Both the position numbers and the translations under genes were made by a program. The notes beneath the pieces were generated by a model, which saw nothing but the letters and a program-made list of their open reading frames with translations, had not been told where the DNA came from and searched no databases. Below, piece after piece: positions 1 through 18,118 of a stretch of 64,000 nucleotides of DNA; position 1 is the stretch's first letter, and each line of letters begins with the position of its first letter. Source of the DNA: Medicago truncatula (taxonomy: Eukaryota > Streptophyta > Magnoliopsida > Fabales > Fabaceae); the NCBI RefSeq assembly GCF_003473485.1, contig NC_053043.1, positions 32,154,576 through 32,218,575 of the forward strand, given 5' to 3'.

Positions 1-100
1 AAATTATATGGACAAAATCTAATTTTTTTTTTTTTACCGGGACTAAAATCGGAATTCGCTAATATTACAAGGACGAAAAGAGGTATTTACCATTTTTTTT
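1..100. repeat. End of a dispersed repeat, cut by the window edge
   Basis: The text has phrases such as 'gggactaaaatcgg' and 'ggacgaaaagaggtatttac'. The same style of sequence forms the ends of the Mutator-like elements later in this window, for example near 20.2 and 24.1 kb. It is probably the right end of such an element whose body lies outside the window. No duplication can be checked, so this is only a style match. Confidence 0.3.
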
Positions 101-341
101 ATAAACACACCCAATTTCCATTTTTGTTTAATTATTATGTTACATAAGTTTTAACGGTGACTAATCTCTCGAAAAGTTATATACACATATAAAATGAGTT
201 GTCCAATCTCAAGGTAAATCTTGCTATACTTTATTAAAGGATCAAGTGATTTACCACAACCATTATATTGGTCCCACTTTCCTAATTTGTAAACAAAAAC
301 AACGATTCCGGCAACCAAAAATAAGTGGAACAAACAACCAC

Positions 342-347
342 CACGTG
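342..347 (+). promoter_or_regulatory. G-box (CACGTG) upstream of ICDH
   Basis: A perfect CACGTG core preceded by CAC and followed by AAAA lies about 120 bp before the ICDH start codon. In plants this motif is bound by bZIP and bHLH factors. It is a plausible promoter or leader element, but no function is shown by sequence alone. Confidence 0.35.
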
Positions 348-466
348 AAAACAAACAAGAAAGTGTTGAAACAAACGAACCAACAAAGTACGAGGTTGGG
401 TCTGATCCCAACACAACTAAACAAAACTGGTACTGCTGCAGGCGTTGAAAACTGTGTTCATTACAA

Positions 467-5955
<5,489 letters not shown>

Positions 5956-6014
5956 AGTTCCCTAGTTTCTCAGGTTTATTATGTCAAGTTTTGAATTTGG
6001 AATATGTTTGTTTG

Positions 6015-6020
6015 AATAAA
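6015..6020 (+). terminator. Polyadenylation signal AATAAA of ICDH
   Basis: A canonical AATAAA lies 60 bp after the ICDH stop codon. The cleavage site itself cannot be placed. Confidence 0.5.
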
Positions 6021-6791
6021 ATATGGAAGAAGTTGGGTGGAGAGAATAACAAGGATGATGCAGATACTTGACAGACACAACAGACAGAATCAAGCCAAGG
6101 GACAACACAAACCCCATTTGTGATTACTTAAAATAAGCACTTCCTAAACCTGGATTTCCCCCCTTACAGATAGAAAAACTTCTGTTTACAAAGAATTCAT
6201 TGGCCTGGTTGAACTTCAACTTATTTTGGATTTTTCAAGCTCTAAAAAGGGGGCTATAAATGTAACAATATCCCCAAATTGAGGAGCTAGCTATTCTCTA
6301 TCTTATGTTCTGTTGTTATAGATATTTTTAAATATATTTGTGAAAATGATTACATGCATTATAAAAATTTCTGTCATTTTCTATAGAATATGGAAGTTGG
6401 TATATTTGCTAAGTTTTATTAGTAGAGATTTTTGTTAAATGAGGCCTGAAATACACCAAACCCAATGATCAAATGGCCAAATTATGAACTTAGGGATTGG
6501 TTTTGTATTAACTAGCAGTCTTGATGGTAAAAGAAAAACTATCCAAATGTGGTGTTGTTGATAGTATATGGATGGGGTGTTTTGCCCTTTTGTAAATAAT
6601 AGTCAAGAACATGCTAAAAATTGTTAAGTGATGACCCATTTCATGCCCTTTTGAAAATCATGATTAGTCACACTCTCAGAATTAAAAAAAAAAATTAAAA
6701 TTGGAACACAGTCCCTAGACCAAGGGACTAATTTGAGTATTTCAAATTGTTATTGATTAATGTCTTTAAAGTTGGTGATCCTTAGAGACTA

Positions 6792-6936
6792 CTCCCTCCG
6801 TTTCAAAATATAAGCAAATTTTACTTTTTAGGTTCATTCAATTAATGATGTATGTGGTTTATAATATGGACTACATACATCAATAATTGAATGAACCTAA
6901 AAAGTAAAATTTGCTTATATTTTAAAACGGAGGGAG
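6792..6936. mobile_element. Stowaway (Tc1/mariner-type) MITE
   Basis: It starts CTCCCTCCGTTTCAAAATAT and ends with the reverse complement of nearly the same sequence, flanked by TA on both sides (6790-6791 and 6937-6938). The two arms match over about 64 bp with only about 2 differences, so most of the 145 bp folds into one hairpin. TIR start and TA target are diagnostic of Stowaway. The high arm identity suggests recent insertion or a selected hairpin. Confidence 0.92.
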
Positions 6937-7833
6937 TATCTGTGATTTTTTCCTTCCGAGGACAAACATTTTTTTGAAAAACTCAAAGGGTCTAAAAGTT
7001 TTTGTAATGTCCTTTTGCAAGTCAGAGTTGGAAGAGAATTTATGACTAATTTGGTCTCTCTTTTAAGCTACATCTTTATGTTAGTAACCTATTTGAGTAA
7101 CTTGGACATTGTTGTTTAGTTTTTATGAAATACTATGCATATTAATAATGTAAGAGCATTATAACGAGGTTATAAAGGCCTTAAATGTGGTTCCTGCAAC
7201 TTCCAGAGTGTTTTGTTTTATCATCACACGTAGCGTTGAAGCTTCGTTTTGCTACCCCCACGAATCTAAAAAAATAGTCTTCTTGCTCTCTTTGAGAATA
7301 GAAATTTAGAATAGTTGAGACGAACTGTGGATGGAGAGAACTGAGAAGGCATAGGTGATACAAGAAATTAACAGAAGGGGTTGGTAATTTGGGTATTAGT
7401 ATGTGAATGTGCTGTTTAAATCCCACATCGACTAGAACACAAACAGAAGTGTGTTATTAACATTATATAATGAGAGGACTTCTCTCATTTCAAACCATGC
7501 AGCTGTGTGATGAGCACATAGCGAACTATTCTTTTGCCTTTTACTAAAGAATACCGTGTGCGCGTCACTTAAAGCGGCATACGCTAATTTTTGAAAGAGC
7601 TCTCTTTATTGAGAGCTCTGCAATATCAGTTTAAATTTTTATTTGAGTAGGATGGGAATATGGTGGCTTGTTGTCGTTTAGTCTTATTGGTTGATAAGGA
7701 ATAAAGTTGTACTCAAGGATAGAAAACTAAGTTAATATAATTTCCATCTAGGACTTTATTAAAGTTAGATTCTACTGATTTTCAAATCTATGTTACTCTT
7801 GGTTAACTATAATTTTGTTCGAAAGGATTAGAG

Positions 7834-7923
7834 CTATGTAGCACGGACACTTCTCAGATTAGGCGTGATACGTATCCGACACCGACACATAATTACATTA
7901 AAGACCGTATCAGTGCTTCATAG
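7834..7923. mobile_element. Short hAT-type MITE with perfect 8-bp TSD
   Basis: Begins CTATGTAGCACGGACAC and ends GTGCTTCATAG, with the 8-bp duplication GATTAGAG on both sides (7826-7833, 7924-7931). It contains runs of CCGACACCGACAC. It shares termini with the 549-bp copy at 15088-15636, so it is a deletion derivative of one family. Confidence 0.85.
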
Positions 7924-8212
7924 GATTAGAGTATCCCTTATACTCCTCAATTTTTATCTATTTTACATGCAGAAAAAATATAACAAATTAAAAAAAAGAC
8001 AGTGCTACTTTGGAACTCCTTACAACAATATTAAAGACACAAAAAGATATTCAGAAGGAAAAAAATATTAATGAATTTACATGTATGCGTTTATAATACA
8101 ATGATATGTTCTTTGATATGCCTTCAAGTTTTTCTCATGGAAAAGAGGAAGTTACACTTTTGCTAAAACAAGTATACATATATATTTATATCCATATATA
8201 TATATATTTCTA

Positions 8213-10655
8213 CTAAAAATACTCAAAATCTACATACGAATTATCAGTTGAAGTTTTGCCTTTTTTATCATTGGTAACATCTGGCAACTTCTTATCAACT
8301 GGTGGTGGTGCTGTTTCTTTTTTAGCATACTTTGAAAAGTCTATAGCATCTGGTATATGTGGTGGTGTTGCACTTCTAACTAGAGCCCAATTCACTCCTT
8401 CAAAAAATGGATGCTGTTTTATTTCTGTTGCTCCTCTTTTATATGCAATTCTCTTCTGAGGTTCCTTAATCAACAATCCTCTAATAAGATCTTTAGCCAC
8501 AGGACTAATTTGAGGACTATCTGGAAACCTTAATGGCTGTCCAACAACATTGAAAAGTGTCGCTTTGTATCCTGCGCCTTTAAAAGGCGTTGCACCGTGC
8601 AACAGTTCATACAAGAATATTCCGAAAGTCCACCAATCTACCGCACTACCGTGTCCTTCTCCTTTGATGATTTCAGGTGCGAGATACTCGTGTGTGCCTA
8701 CAAATGACATTGATCTTACATTGGTTGGTTCTGCCATTAGTTCAGGAAGGCGGTTTCCGTTAACCAATAGGCCGAAGTCTGATTTTGCTTTTCGATTTTT
8801 CTTCGAAGGTAAAATGCGAGGGAAGAAGCTTGTTGATGACTGAGCAATCACTGCTTGGTCATCATTCAATATACCTCCGGAATCACTATTGCCACTGCTG
8901 TTTCCTCCGTGGGTGGAGGACGACTTGACAAGTGTTGGACAGACAGAGCAGCGAAGCGATAAATCGAAATCTGAGAGCATGATGTGACCTTCGTCCCTAA
9001 CTAAAAGATTTTCTGGCTTTAAGTCTCGGTATACAATGCCAAGCATGTGTAGGTATTCAAGAGCTAACAAAACCTCGGAAGCATAGAACCTATCAAAAGA
9101 GATTTGAAACATAAGATTCTTATCTACAAATTGAATTATCAAGGTTAAATCAAATTTCTAGCAGAAGTCTTGACAGTAGGCAAAACTCAATCGTAGAGTG
9201 AGACAATTTAGTACTTGAAATTAATCTATCACATTAGTTCACCTCAAACAATATCAGAGACTAAATTGGCTGACTCAAAAGAACTAATGTGATCGAGGAT
9301 TTCCAAAATTTCGTTAATTTTATAGACCACATTTCCTGAGCCCTACAATTTTAAGGACTAAACGCACAATTCACTTGAATAAAGTAATCGCAGGTTGTTA
9401 AGTCCAATACAGACATGCAATTGCAATGTGTGGTCAAACATAATATATCAACTTATATGAAGTTATGTTTCCACTTCCATATGTCCTGTGAAATATATGC
9501 AGAAAAATGGAAGAACAGTTGAAAAAATGCGTCAAATAGATTCAACTAACCTTGCAGCTTCTTCGGTGAAACACTTATTTGGTTGTTTCTGTCGAAGCGA
9601 ATGAAGATCACCGCCACTACAATACTCCATAACCAGACAGTAAAACTTATCAGTCTCAAAGTAAGAATACAAAGTAGGCAAAAAGGGATGATCAAGAAGG
9701 CCAAGAATCTCCCTTTCAGTTTGTGATCTAAGAAGTTTGTTTCTACTTATAAGAGCAGCCTTGTCCATTACTTTCATAGCAAAATGAGCATCAGTTCCTT
9801 TAAGTTCAACAAGATAAACACTTCCAATGTCTCCATAACCGATACGCTTCAGAAGCCTAAAATGGGTAAGATTTAGAGGACTATTTTTGGAAGCCATGTT
9901 AATTGCATCCCACCTTATATCACCACCAGTATGTGGCCTAATGTTCGATGAACAACTTGTGCTCTCTAAACTGTCGCTTCGAGAGCTAGCTCCACTTCCT
10001 GGCGCACCTTGATTGTTCGTCTTTGTATTAGTAGACATACCCTTTGAAACTCCTGATGGTAATGGAGTTGCAGCATCAGAATTTGAAGGCATCCTGCTGT
10101 TCCTTGGACTTTGTCTTAAGAAAGCATCAGGAATGTTTTTGTTTGGTGGACTTAGTTTCTGTGGTCTAGTTTTATTTGCAGAATTTGAATCTGTTTTTGA
10201 AACTTGGTCCATATGTTTAGTAGATTCACTTGCTGAATATTCATTTTTGTATGCTTCTTTTTCTTCTTGATTAGACTTTTTGTGATGAGTTGGTGAACTG
10301 TTTCCTGAATTTGGATAACTACGAGCATTATTATGCGTCTCGAACTGTTCTTCTGATGTATTGTGATTCATCTGCATATATGAATGAAACATAAGTTTTG
10401 ATCAAGTTTTTACAATCATGAATAATTTTCACAAATGCATTCCAAAATAATTTTGAGGTCTTCACAATGATATCACAACCATAATTTCAACCAATACGGC
10501 CACATTTTCCCGCATTAAAAATGTTCGCTTTGTAACTACAATCGCGGCTGCAACTTAAAACCAATGTTGTATCTTTTACTTAAGAAACCATGGACCAACT
10601 GTGCATGTGCAGAAAAAAATAATTATGAAACTCTTACCTCTGGTAAATCAGGCAT
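8213..10655 (-). CDS. AGC VIIIa protein kinase (D6PK/KIPK-like)
   Basis: Serine/threonine kinase of the plant AGC group that in Arabidopsis includes D6PK, PINOID and KIPK, which regulate polar auxin transport and growth at the plasma membrane. Coding exons on the minus strand: 10655-10638 (MPDLPE), 10371-9551, 9089-8213, total 1716 nt, 571 aa. A start at the MNHNTSEEQ methionine (10371) is the alternative. The first ~170 residues are Ser/Asn/Thr-rich and probably disordered. The kinase domain shows the glycine loop [11 protein letters not shown], lysine in [20 protein letters not shown] in place of DFG (typical of this group), a long activation-loop insertion, then GTHEYLAPE. The C-terminus is DFEYF, a PDK1-docking (PIF-like) tail. 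A CT-rich leader and TATATA near 11720 suggest further 5' UTR, unproven. The exact orthologue cannot be named. Confidence 0.92.
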
Positions 10656-13290
10656 TTTGATAGGCTTTGGCACTATGAATGTGCAACACAATGACACCCC
10701 TTACGAAAATTTCTGGAAGAAAATAATTGAAAATTGGTTATGGAGAGATGATAAATGTATTGTTTTGGAAAAACAATGAGAATGTTGATTTCATGATTTT
10801 AACACATACCTCAGACTCAAACAAATCCATATATATTTATCATTTTTTATATGAAACTAAAAGTACTAGCATCTTTTTTAATGTATCTAATGTGATACCA
10901 AAATTGTATTCACAAAATGTGATTTAATTTCTTCTTGTGATATAATATGTACAAATTAATTGTGAAAAAAAAAAAAAAAAAAAAGCCTTATTGTTGAACA
11001 TGCAGGGTGCCATGACATAAAAGTCAAGAGCATAAAGAACCAAAAAACCATATTCATGGTATCCACGTTATGGAATGTAATTTAAACAACAATTTATTAA
11101 CAAAAAGAGAAAAATAAACAAATAAAAACATGGGGACATATATGTGACAATGATATGTTTCCAACCTTTAAGACATATATGTTGAAGATTGATGTGACAA
11201 AGAAAAGAGATTTCAAGGAAAGCAATATAAAAACCTTAAAGTTAGAAATGGCATCAATCCTTGTAACTCCTGAGGCTATGTAAGAGCTAATGACAATAAT
11301 GTTTGAGTTGCATGGTCAAATGAATATAACATCTAAATTTCTTTTCAAGAAGAAAAAGAGAGACATTATGAGAACAAGGTTGTTTGGTTAAGGAAAGAAA
11401 TGACATGTGAATATTGAAAATGAGCTGGTTGTTGATTGGAACACAACCTATGATCAAAAAAACATTTGAGATTCATATCATGTATGAGAGGAAATTGTGG
11501 AACAAGAGTTAGAAGATAGAAAAATAACCACAATTAGGAAAAACCGATATTTTATATATAGAAAATGGAAAATAAAATACTATATGAAAATTAATGTGAT
11601 TTTATTAAGTACAGTGATGAGTTTTTTTTGAGAGAGAGGAAATGGTCACAGGTATGAAAAAAGAATGGATAGGAGTAATATTCTCAAATGGAAAATGGGG
11701 TTTTAACTGCCTCCCTCTCCTATATATTTGACCACTCTTACTTATGTCCTTAAATTGGCAACTCCATGCTATGTTGTCATCACCTTAGCTTAGCTACCAT
11801 GTATGAAAATTCTTATTTTTTTCACGGTTATTTTCTCTATATTGAGTTTAATTTATATGCGTAGAGACATCCATGTAGATTTAATTATTTAAATATGTTA
11901 TGATAATATTATTTAGAATATTTATACAAATATCTAAATAGTGAGGTTTGATCATACGTATAAAACTGTTTTATATTGTTTGTGCATACAAATTATATTT
12001 TTTAATTTTTTTTACTAGTTACCCTTTAAGTTTGATTTTATTTTCGATTAGTCCTTTAAGTTTTTTATTTTGGATTGATACTTTAAGTCTCGTTAAAAGT
12101 ACAAAGTTATTTTTTTAGAATATCCGTCATAAAAACACATGTGACTGCTACTAAGTTCAATGTGGATTAAACAATGTTAACACGACCTTTTACAAAGTTC
12201 TTGAAGGACCACCATTAAAACTTCATTCTAGAGGGAGTATTAATTATTCTTTTTGAAATAAGAGGGATTATTAATTATTATGTAAATGACATCATTTGAT
12301 ATATCATTCAGCTACGTGATTAAAAAAATGAGACGTAGATCCAAAATTAAGAAAAAAAAGGTAAAATTGGGGGAAAGACGGTTTTGAAATTGGACGACCA
12401 ACTGACCAAGGCTTCATTATTTTGAAAATAGTGACAAAAGTGTATTTATGGCAAAAATAATATAAATTATAATACATAAATCAAATAATTAATTATTAAG
12501 TGGTGTAAGTGTAACATAACATCTGGTTAGATAGAGACTTAAGAGCATACATATTACATGGTGATAACGTGGTATATCACTTGTGGAAAAGTTGAACTGA
12601 TGCTGAAAATCAACTTCAACGTGAAGGGATAGGAATAATAGGATGGTCAATTGCCAAGTTTGTTTAATGCCAGATCATGTTTAAGATGGTGGTTGATGTT
12701 CCCTGATTACAGTGAAATCATTTAATACAGGAACCATGATATGATGTAAAAGCCATTTAGTGCATTGCAAGGGCACCAGTGATTGAAATGGGCCTACAAC
12801 AGAATCCAATAATTGGATGGGACCCACAACAGAATGAGTCAGCAATTGATGAGGGAAAAATTCTGTCATATACCTAAGAATTGACTATTGAGAGGAATGC
12901 AGGCGAGGCCAGAGAAAGAAAATATTACTCCAACCTCAAATATAAGAAGAAAAAAAGAAGTTAAAGTTGATGTATTTGATTAAAAAATTGAATCCGATAT
13001 GTATAATTGGAGACCGGAGGGAGTACCTAGCACTAGATTGGATGGAAATGTAGATTTGTGAGAAATTATACAGTCATCCAAACAAGGAAATTATAAATAT
13101 TTTTAAATTAAAAGTTGACAAGTTTGTGAGTCTATTCCACAAACCTACAACCTCCAAGTCACACAAACAACTCTGTCTCTAACCACTGCGTTGAGATTCA
13201 CTATCATTAAACAAAAAAATACAACCTACTTTTATACTAAAGATATCTTACATCAAGTTACAGATGCCAGCAACATTGATTTGATCTCAA
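10656..13290. other. Intergenic: kinase promoter side and MED22 3' side
   Basis: No gene is supported. It holds a poly(A) run near 10964-10984, a probable kinase promoter around 11690-11730 (minus-strand TATATA followed by a CT-rich leader), and 'gtttgattttatttt...agtcctttaag' repeat text at about 12000-12110. A worn Stowaway-like MITE lies at about 12930-13026: left ACTCCAACCTCAAATATAAG, right GACCGGAGGGAGTA. Confidence 0.45.
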
Positions 13291-16160
13291 CTAGGGTTGT
13301 ACATCTTGAATAGTCTTCTGCGCAGAAGAGGAATAATGGGATTCAAGTTCTTTCAGGCTAGCTGCAGCTTCCTCTCCAATCGTAGATAATGTGTGGTCTG
13401 TTTTTTCTGCCAGTTGGTTAAACTCAAGCCTTCTTTGTTCTACATGGTCATTAAGGGAAGCAAATCCTGAAAATATTGCAGTCTGCTTCAGCTCCGATAC
13501 CAATTTAAGTAACGAATCAGCTGCTTGGACCTGTGTCATTCATCAATATCAAAAAATGAGAAAAATATAACGATAATGCCAAGGGTCTGTCTGGCTCGAC
13601 AGAGAGGAGACATTTTAATAGAAGGTCCTAATATTTACATACATTCTAAGTGGTTGTAGGAGGGGAGGAGGAGAGGAAAGGGAAAATAACTCTTCTTGTT
13701 TGGTGGGGAGGAGAGGGACTACAATGGAGGAAAATTACAAATTTATATTTTACGCCCTTTTAACATTTCATGTGACATTTAATTTTAACCTTTTTTAGTC
13801 TGTCTATTTAAAACTTTACGAACACACTTTCTATCCCATCCAAATCTTCCAATTATTGCAGTTAAAACCCAACACTAGACATGACAAACGACCAGAACAA
13901 TGGAGCAATGCAATTACTATTCAACTCTATCTAACAGTGTTGCTTAAAATATGCTTCACAAAATAATGACATGTCCAGTTATGTCAGACACAATCAACCA
14001 CTCTTATAGGTAGTAAGGTACTGAGTACTGACAAGCAAATTTCTCACCAGTCCACAGTAACACTAAGAATATCGATGCACAAAACCCATATAAAACAGCC
14101 TTTGCAATATACTTGCACCGAAGCATAAGAATCAACAGAGCTGTAGTCTTACCATCCTAGCAGCACGCATCTCCATCATAAAAGCTTCCTGTGAATTTCT
14201 AACAGGTGGATCATTTACCTGCAAGAGTACAAGCAAGGTTGTATGATGTTAACAACAAACTGAACATTATGCACATATTTTAGAGTGCCAGAAAATCAAA
14301 ATAATTAGTTGTGTTTGACAAGAAGAAATAACTAGTCAACACTCAACAGAAGTGACGATATACACCATTTTCTCGGAGCTATAAAAACTAAGGACAAGAT
14401 GTTATAAGCAATAAGAAAGATATACATGTTTATATATGTTTAATCCCTGAACATAAGATAAGAGACACGATGACAAACAACCGACTCTTTTCTATTGATA
14501 CACTCAGAGCCATTTATAAACTTGACAATGTTGATGAAACAAACACTGTAATCTTTTTTCTCAAAGAAAGTCAACTCAAAGACTAAATCTGACATTGGCA
14601 TTCTCAATACACCATGATTATCATTATCCTTAAACTCCCTCCCAACCTTCTATTATAACTGTGTAAGCCAGTGGCAAACAACCGAAAATGTTAAATCATA
14701 ACATATCCTCAATGCAGATGGCATCTCTCAAGATATTTCAAGATAGATTATAGCATAAGTGACTCTTTCACCATGATGTATTTTACTGCGCCTTTAGTTG
14801 CATCTTCTCATTGTTTCAGCCTCTCAATGAACAAGCATATTTTATTTGTTCTTTTCACCTTAAATGATTCTATAAGACAAATCGGTTAGTCATCCTTAGT
14901 GTCGTCTCTCACTCACTCTTTTCTTTCTTAATTCCTACACCTGATTTTATTCAGCATGTAATTGAAAGCTCAAACTTATCCCATATACCTTCAAGGACAG
15001 TGTATAACTTTTTTGACATAGTTGCATAATGCATGCATTTGGTATAATTACAAGAAAACCAAGAAATAGCAAAACATTACTTCAAAACTATGAAGCATGG
15101 ACTCCGACACGGACACCTGACACAACACTCACGGACACGTCGACACCGCTAATGTAAAAAATATAGGACACCGTTACATATATTTTAATTTATTTAAAGA
15201 CGATCTAAAATGAAAATTAAAATACATATATAAACATCTAACTTGAGCAATTTATGTCATTAGAAAAAGTTCTACAACAAGATATCATAGTATTTGACCT
15301 TTATTTATTCATCTACTATCAAATAAGCTAAAAACGATATAATCAACTATAATGTCTATAACCACTAATCGATCAACATTTCTCAAAACATATGTAACTC
15401 TTGTATCTATGGTGTGCGGAAGCAAGAGAGAGAAAAAATTTGTTTTAAATATTTGTTTGAGTTGTCCGACACGGCTCGTATGAGTGTTATATAGGTGTTG
15501 GAGACCGATCGTAGGAGTGTCAAAGTAAAGAAAAAATCAATTATTTAAGACACCGGTTCGACACGTGTCGTACGGGTGTCATAGGAGTGTCGGACACCGC
15601 GACACGTCTAGTCCTAGAGGTGTCCGTGCTTCATAGCTTCAAAATGGGACTCAAAATGTGCACGGTTCAAAAGACCACCGTTGGGTTTGGGTCTTTGGGA
15701 TATAAGCAAAATCCCAATTCCAATAGATAACTCAACAACGGAATTTCAGAATAGTTGATATCATCAACACCATTGTGCAAGGTGCAATTACACAGTACAT
15801 GGATCATCACTTATCAAATCAATGAAATCCATATGGTATCAAAATAGGACTCAAGTGTACATGTACAAAGAAAACCAAAACTCAATACTATTTAAATTTT
15901 GGATGAAATATATACCAATAACCACATACATATGGCATCTCAGTGTTCATACTAACCTTTATTTGAAAACACTGTCAAAATGGAAAATACAGAAAATTAA
16001 GATATGTACATACCCTGGCAACATTGACGAGGTGGCTGAAATTGTCCACAATGTTGGCGATATCACCTTCCACTCTCTGCAACAACGTCTTCTGTTTCTG
16101 AGCAGCCGCTGCCGCCGCTGCCGCAGTGGGCCCACCTCCGCCTGGTCCACCTTTGTTCAT
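13291..16160 (-). CDS. MED22: Mediator complex subunit 22
   Basis: Head-module subunit of Mediator, which links transcription factors to RNA polymerase II in the nucleus. Minus-strand exons: 16160-16014 (49 codons), 14218-14153 (22 codons), 13530-13291 (79 codons plus stop), 150 aa. It starts [20 protein letters not shown], a Gly/Ala-rich lead also seen in Arabidopsis MED22. Then follow [40 protein letters not shown] and [20 protein letters not shown], all characteristic of the family. Helical segments fill the rest. Upstream GTG at 16175 is not a start. An acceptor (cttcag) at about 16193 implies a 5' UTR intron, so the true leader lies farther upstream, perhaps at 20.0-20.15 kb. Intron 1 carries a hAT element. 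Confidence 0.95.
15088..15636. mobile_element. hAT-type MITE with perfect 8-bp TSD, in MED22 intron 1
   Basis: Starts CTATGAAGCATGGAC and ends CCGTGCTTCATAG, flanked by CTTCAAAA on both sides (15080-15087, 15637-15644). Subterminal regions are packed with GACAC/GTGTC words, including the palindromes ACACGTGT and CCGACACGG. There is no transposase, so it is non-autonomous. Same family as 7834-7923. Confidence 0.88.
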
Positions 16161-16386
16161 TCTCTTATTCTCCACTCGGTGATGAAACTCTGAAGAACAA
16201 GGGAGACGCTCACCAACTCAGCTTCCAGAACACAAAGTGCGTATTATATTATAAAAATAAACATCTTAGAGGCAAGATGAAAATAAAATTGACTTCAGTA
16301 TTCAAATTGGCAAAAAACTGAAAAAGTACAAAACATAACTAATTTCAAAAAGATCAAAATTATAAGCAATATATGCCTATAATAAT

Positions 16387-18118
16387 TGTAACGTCTCATT
16401 TTTTGACATTAAGAATTTAAAACATTTCATCTCAAATAGGAATTTACTCTAAAAATTCAAATTAAATAAACAGAATGTCTTGCATTATAGAAAACATTTA
16501 CAAAATAGTTATAAATACATAATTGACACTCTTTGAAATGCAACATTTGAGATAAAACCTAAACTAGACTCTGACTGTGATCCGGCTCTGTTGATAGATA
16601 CTTTGAAATGGTTTATAATTGAAAAAATAGAAATCAACATGGGGTGAGATATTGACTATCTCAGTGAACTTTCCAATTGAGATAAAACATAATCTCAACA
16701 TTGAACAAAATTCGCAATTTAAAACATAAAATATTGATAAGAAATTTAAATGTTGCAGAGAAATTCATCAGTTAATTACTTACAGTAATTACATTATTAT
16801 GCATTCACTTAATCTTAACTTATAACTAATAAGTATACAAATAATTGTATAAGTTATCGAATGTGGGAAAACTCTGACAACCTAAACTAACCGACTTATG
16901 AACATAAATGACCGTCACATTAGAACGATCACTAACAAGTCAATTATCTCTAATGAATCATTTGGTAAGACGGAGATAGATTAACTCCAGTAATGCCTCC
17001 AGTCACAAAACGGAACAAGTTCTGCATTTTTATCCTAACTTCAAACACGTTTTTAGACATCAATACTAATCCAAATACTATGAAATTTGTACTCAAATTG
17101 AAGGGAATTTAGTCTATTTTCCACAAAAGAAAGAATCGTTTAAAATGGAGTTATAGGGGAAAAGATTTGATCGAAATACTACAGGTGTATCCTGAAATTC
17201 AAAAACAGGGCCAGAATTGCAATATTACTCAATATCCACATTTACCCAATTCAAAAACTCTCTTAACACATATGTTAATCAATCAATGACGAGTAGCCAA
17301 ATAAGGTTCAAGTAGTGAATCAATTAACATATCAATACACATGCATATAAATTTTTAAGTACTTCTTCTCACACAATCAACCATTACAACTATAAATTCA
17401 TTAAATTCAAGCAATTTCATAAATCTAATTCAATAGTTTCAGGAATGTATGCTCATGCATGCAATTTCGTGATCCCATAACTACTCTTAATACTCAAAAT
17501 CATGATAAATCACTAAAATCCCTTTTCTTTTCTATTCAACCCTAAACCCCATTTTACACTTAAATGGATATTCAATTAGAAAAGTGAAGGAAACCCACCT
17601 TAATTGATAAATGAGATGGTGATGCTAGCTCCTTAACTCTTCCTTTGATGCGAACTCTTTCTCTAATTCTTTGCTCTAAGCTTTATTTCCTAATTTCTCC
17701 TCTTCAATTGAACCCTAATTCAAAAGCTCCTCTTTGTTTCTAACTTCCTGACTTTGTAATCAAGTGCTTCAAGTTGGGGAATGGTGGAAGAATATAATTT
17801 TGAGAATTGGTGGTTTGTTGTTGTGTATAGATGGAGGAACGAAGAAGAGAAGAGGGAAGAACTTGTGTTCTTTTCTGATTTTGGAGTTGAATGAGAAAAA
17901 TAATGAGGTTTTGTTAATACATGTATGGAAATTATAACATGAAGTTACTATAATGTCCTTTGTCAATCACCACTATTCCAATTGTGCCCCTTCTCTAAGT
18001 TTTTGGGCCTAAATTTATGTTGGGCTTGATTAGAATTCTTTGTTCACTAATTATTTTCTCCTCTAATTCACATAAGTTAGTGTCATTAAGGTTCTATGGG
18101 AAAATGTGGGTTGTTACA
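16387..18118. mobile_element. Probable solo LTR, old (TGTAACG...GTTACA)
   Basis: The 1.73-kb segment begins TGTAACGTCTC and ends GGTTGTTACA. It contains 'ggggtgagatattgactatc' and a 3' region with short pyrimidine-rich text. The 2.2-kb solo LTR at 21224-23402 has the same layout (TGTAAC start, 'ggggtgagattctcaatc'). The flanks (ATAAT / ATTGT) do not form a clean duplication, so this is either an aged insertion or the borders are a little off. It lies in the inferred MED22 5' UTR intron. Confidence 0.5.

Larger units (their letters stand above)
5956..8212. other. Intergenic region between convergent ICDH and AGC kinase
   Basis: No coding sequence is supported. Apart from the ICDH 3' UTR and the two MITEs listed separately (6792-6936, 7834-7923), it is AT-rich with a (TA)n stretch at about 8177-8207 next to the kinase 3' end. 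Confidence 0.6.

Noticed and set aside
8256..8843. Open frames on the + strand antisense to the kinase
   Set aside because: They are shadows of the highly conserved kinase exon.
15975..16175. MED22 start at 16175
   Set aside because: That position is GTG. The ATG at 16160 matches the family start and follows a normal leader.
15822..16193. 123-aa open frame on the + strand
   Set aside because: It is antisense to MED22 exon 1 and intron and shows no protein-like features.
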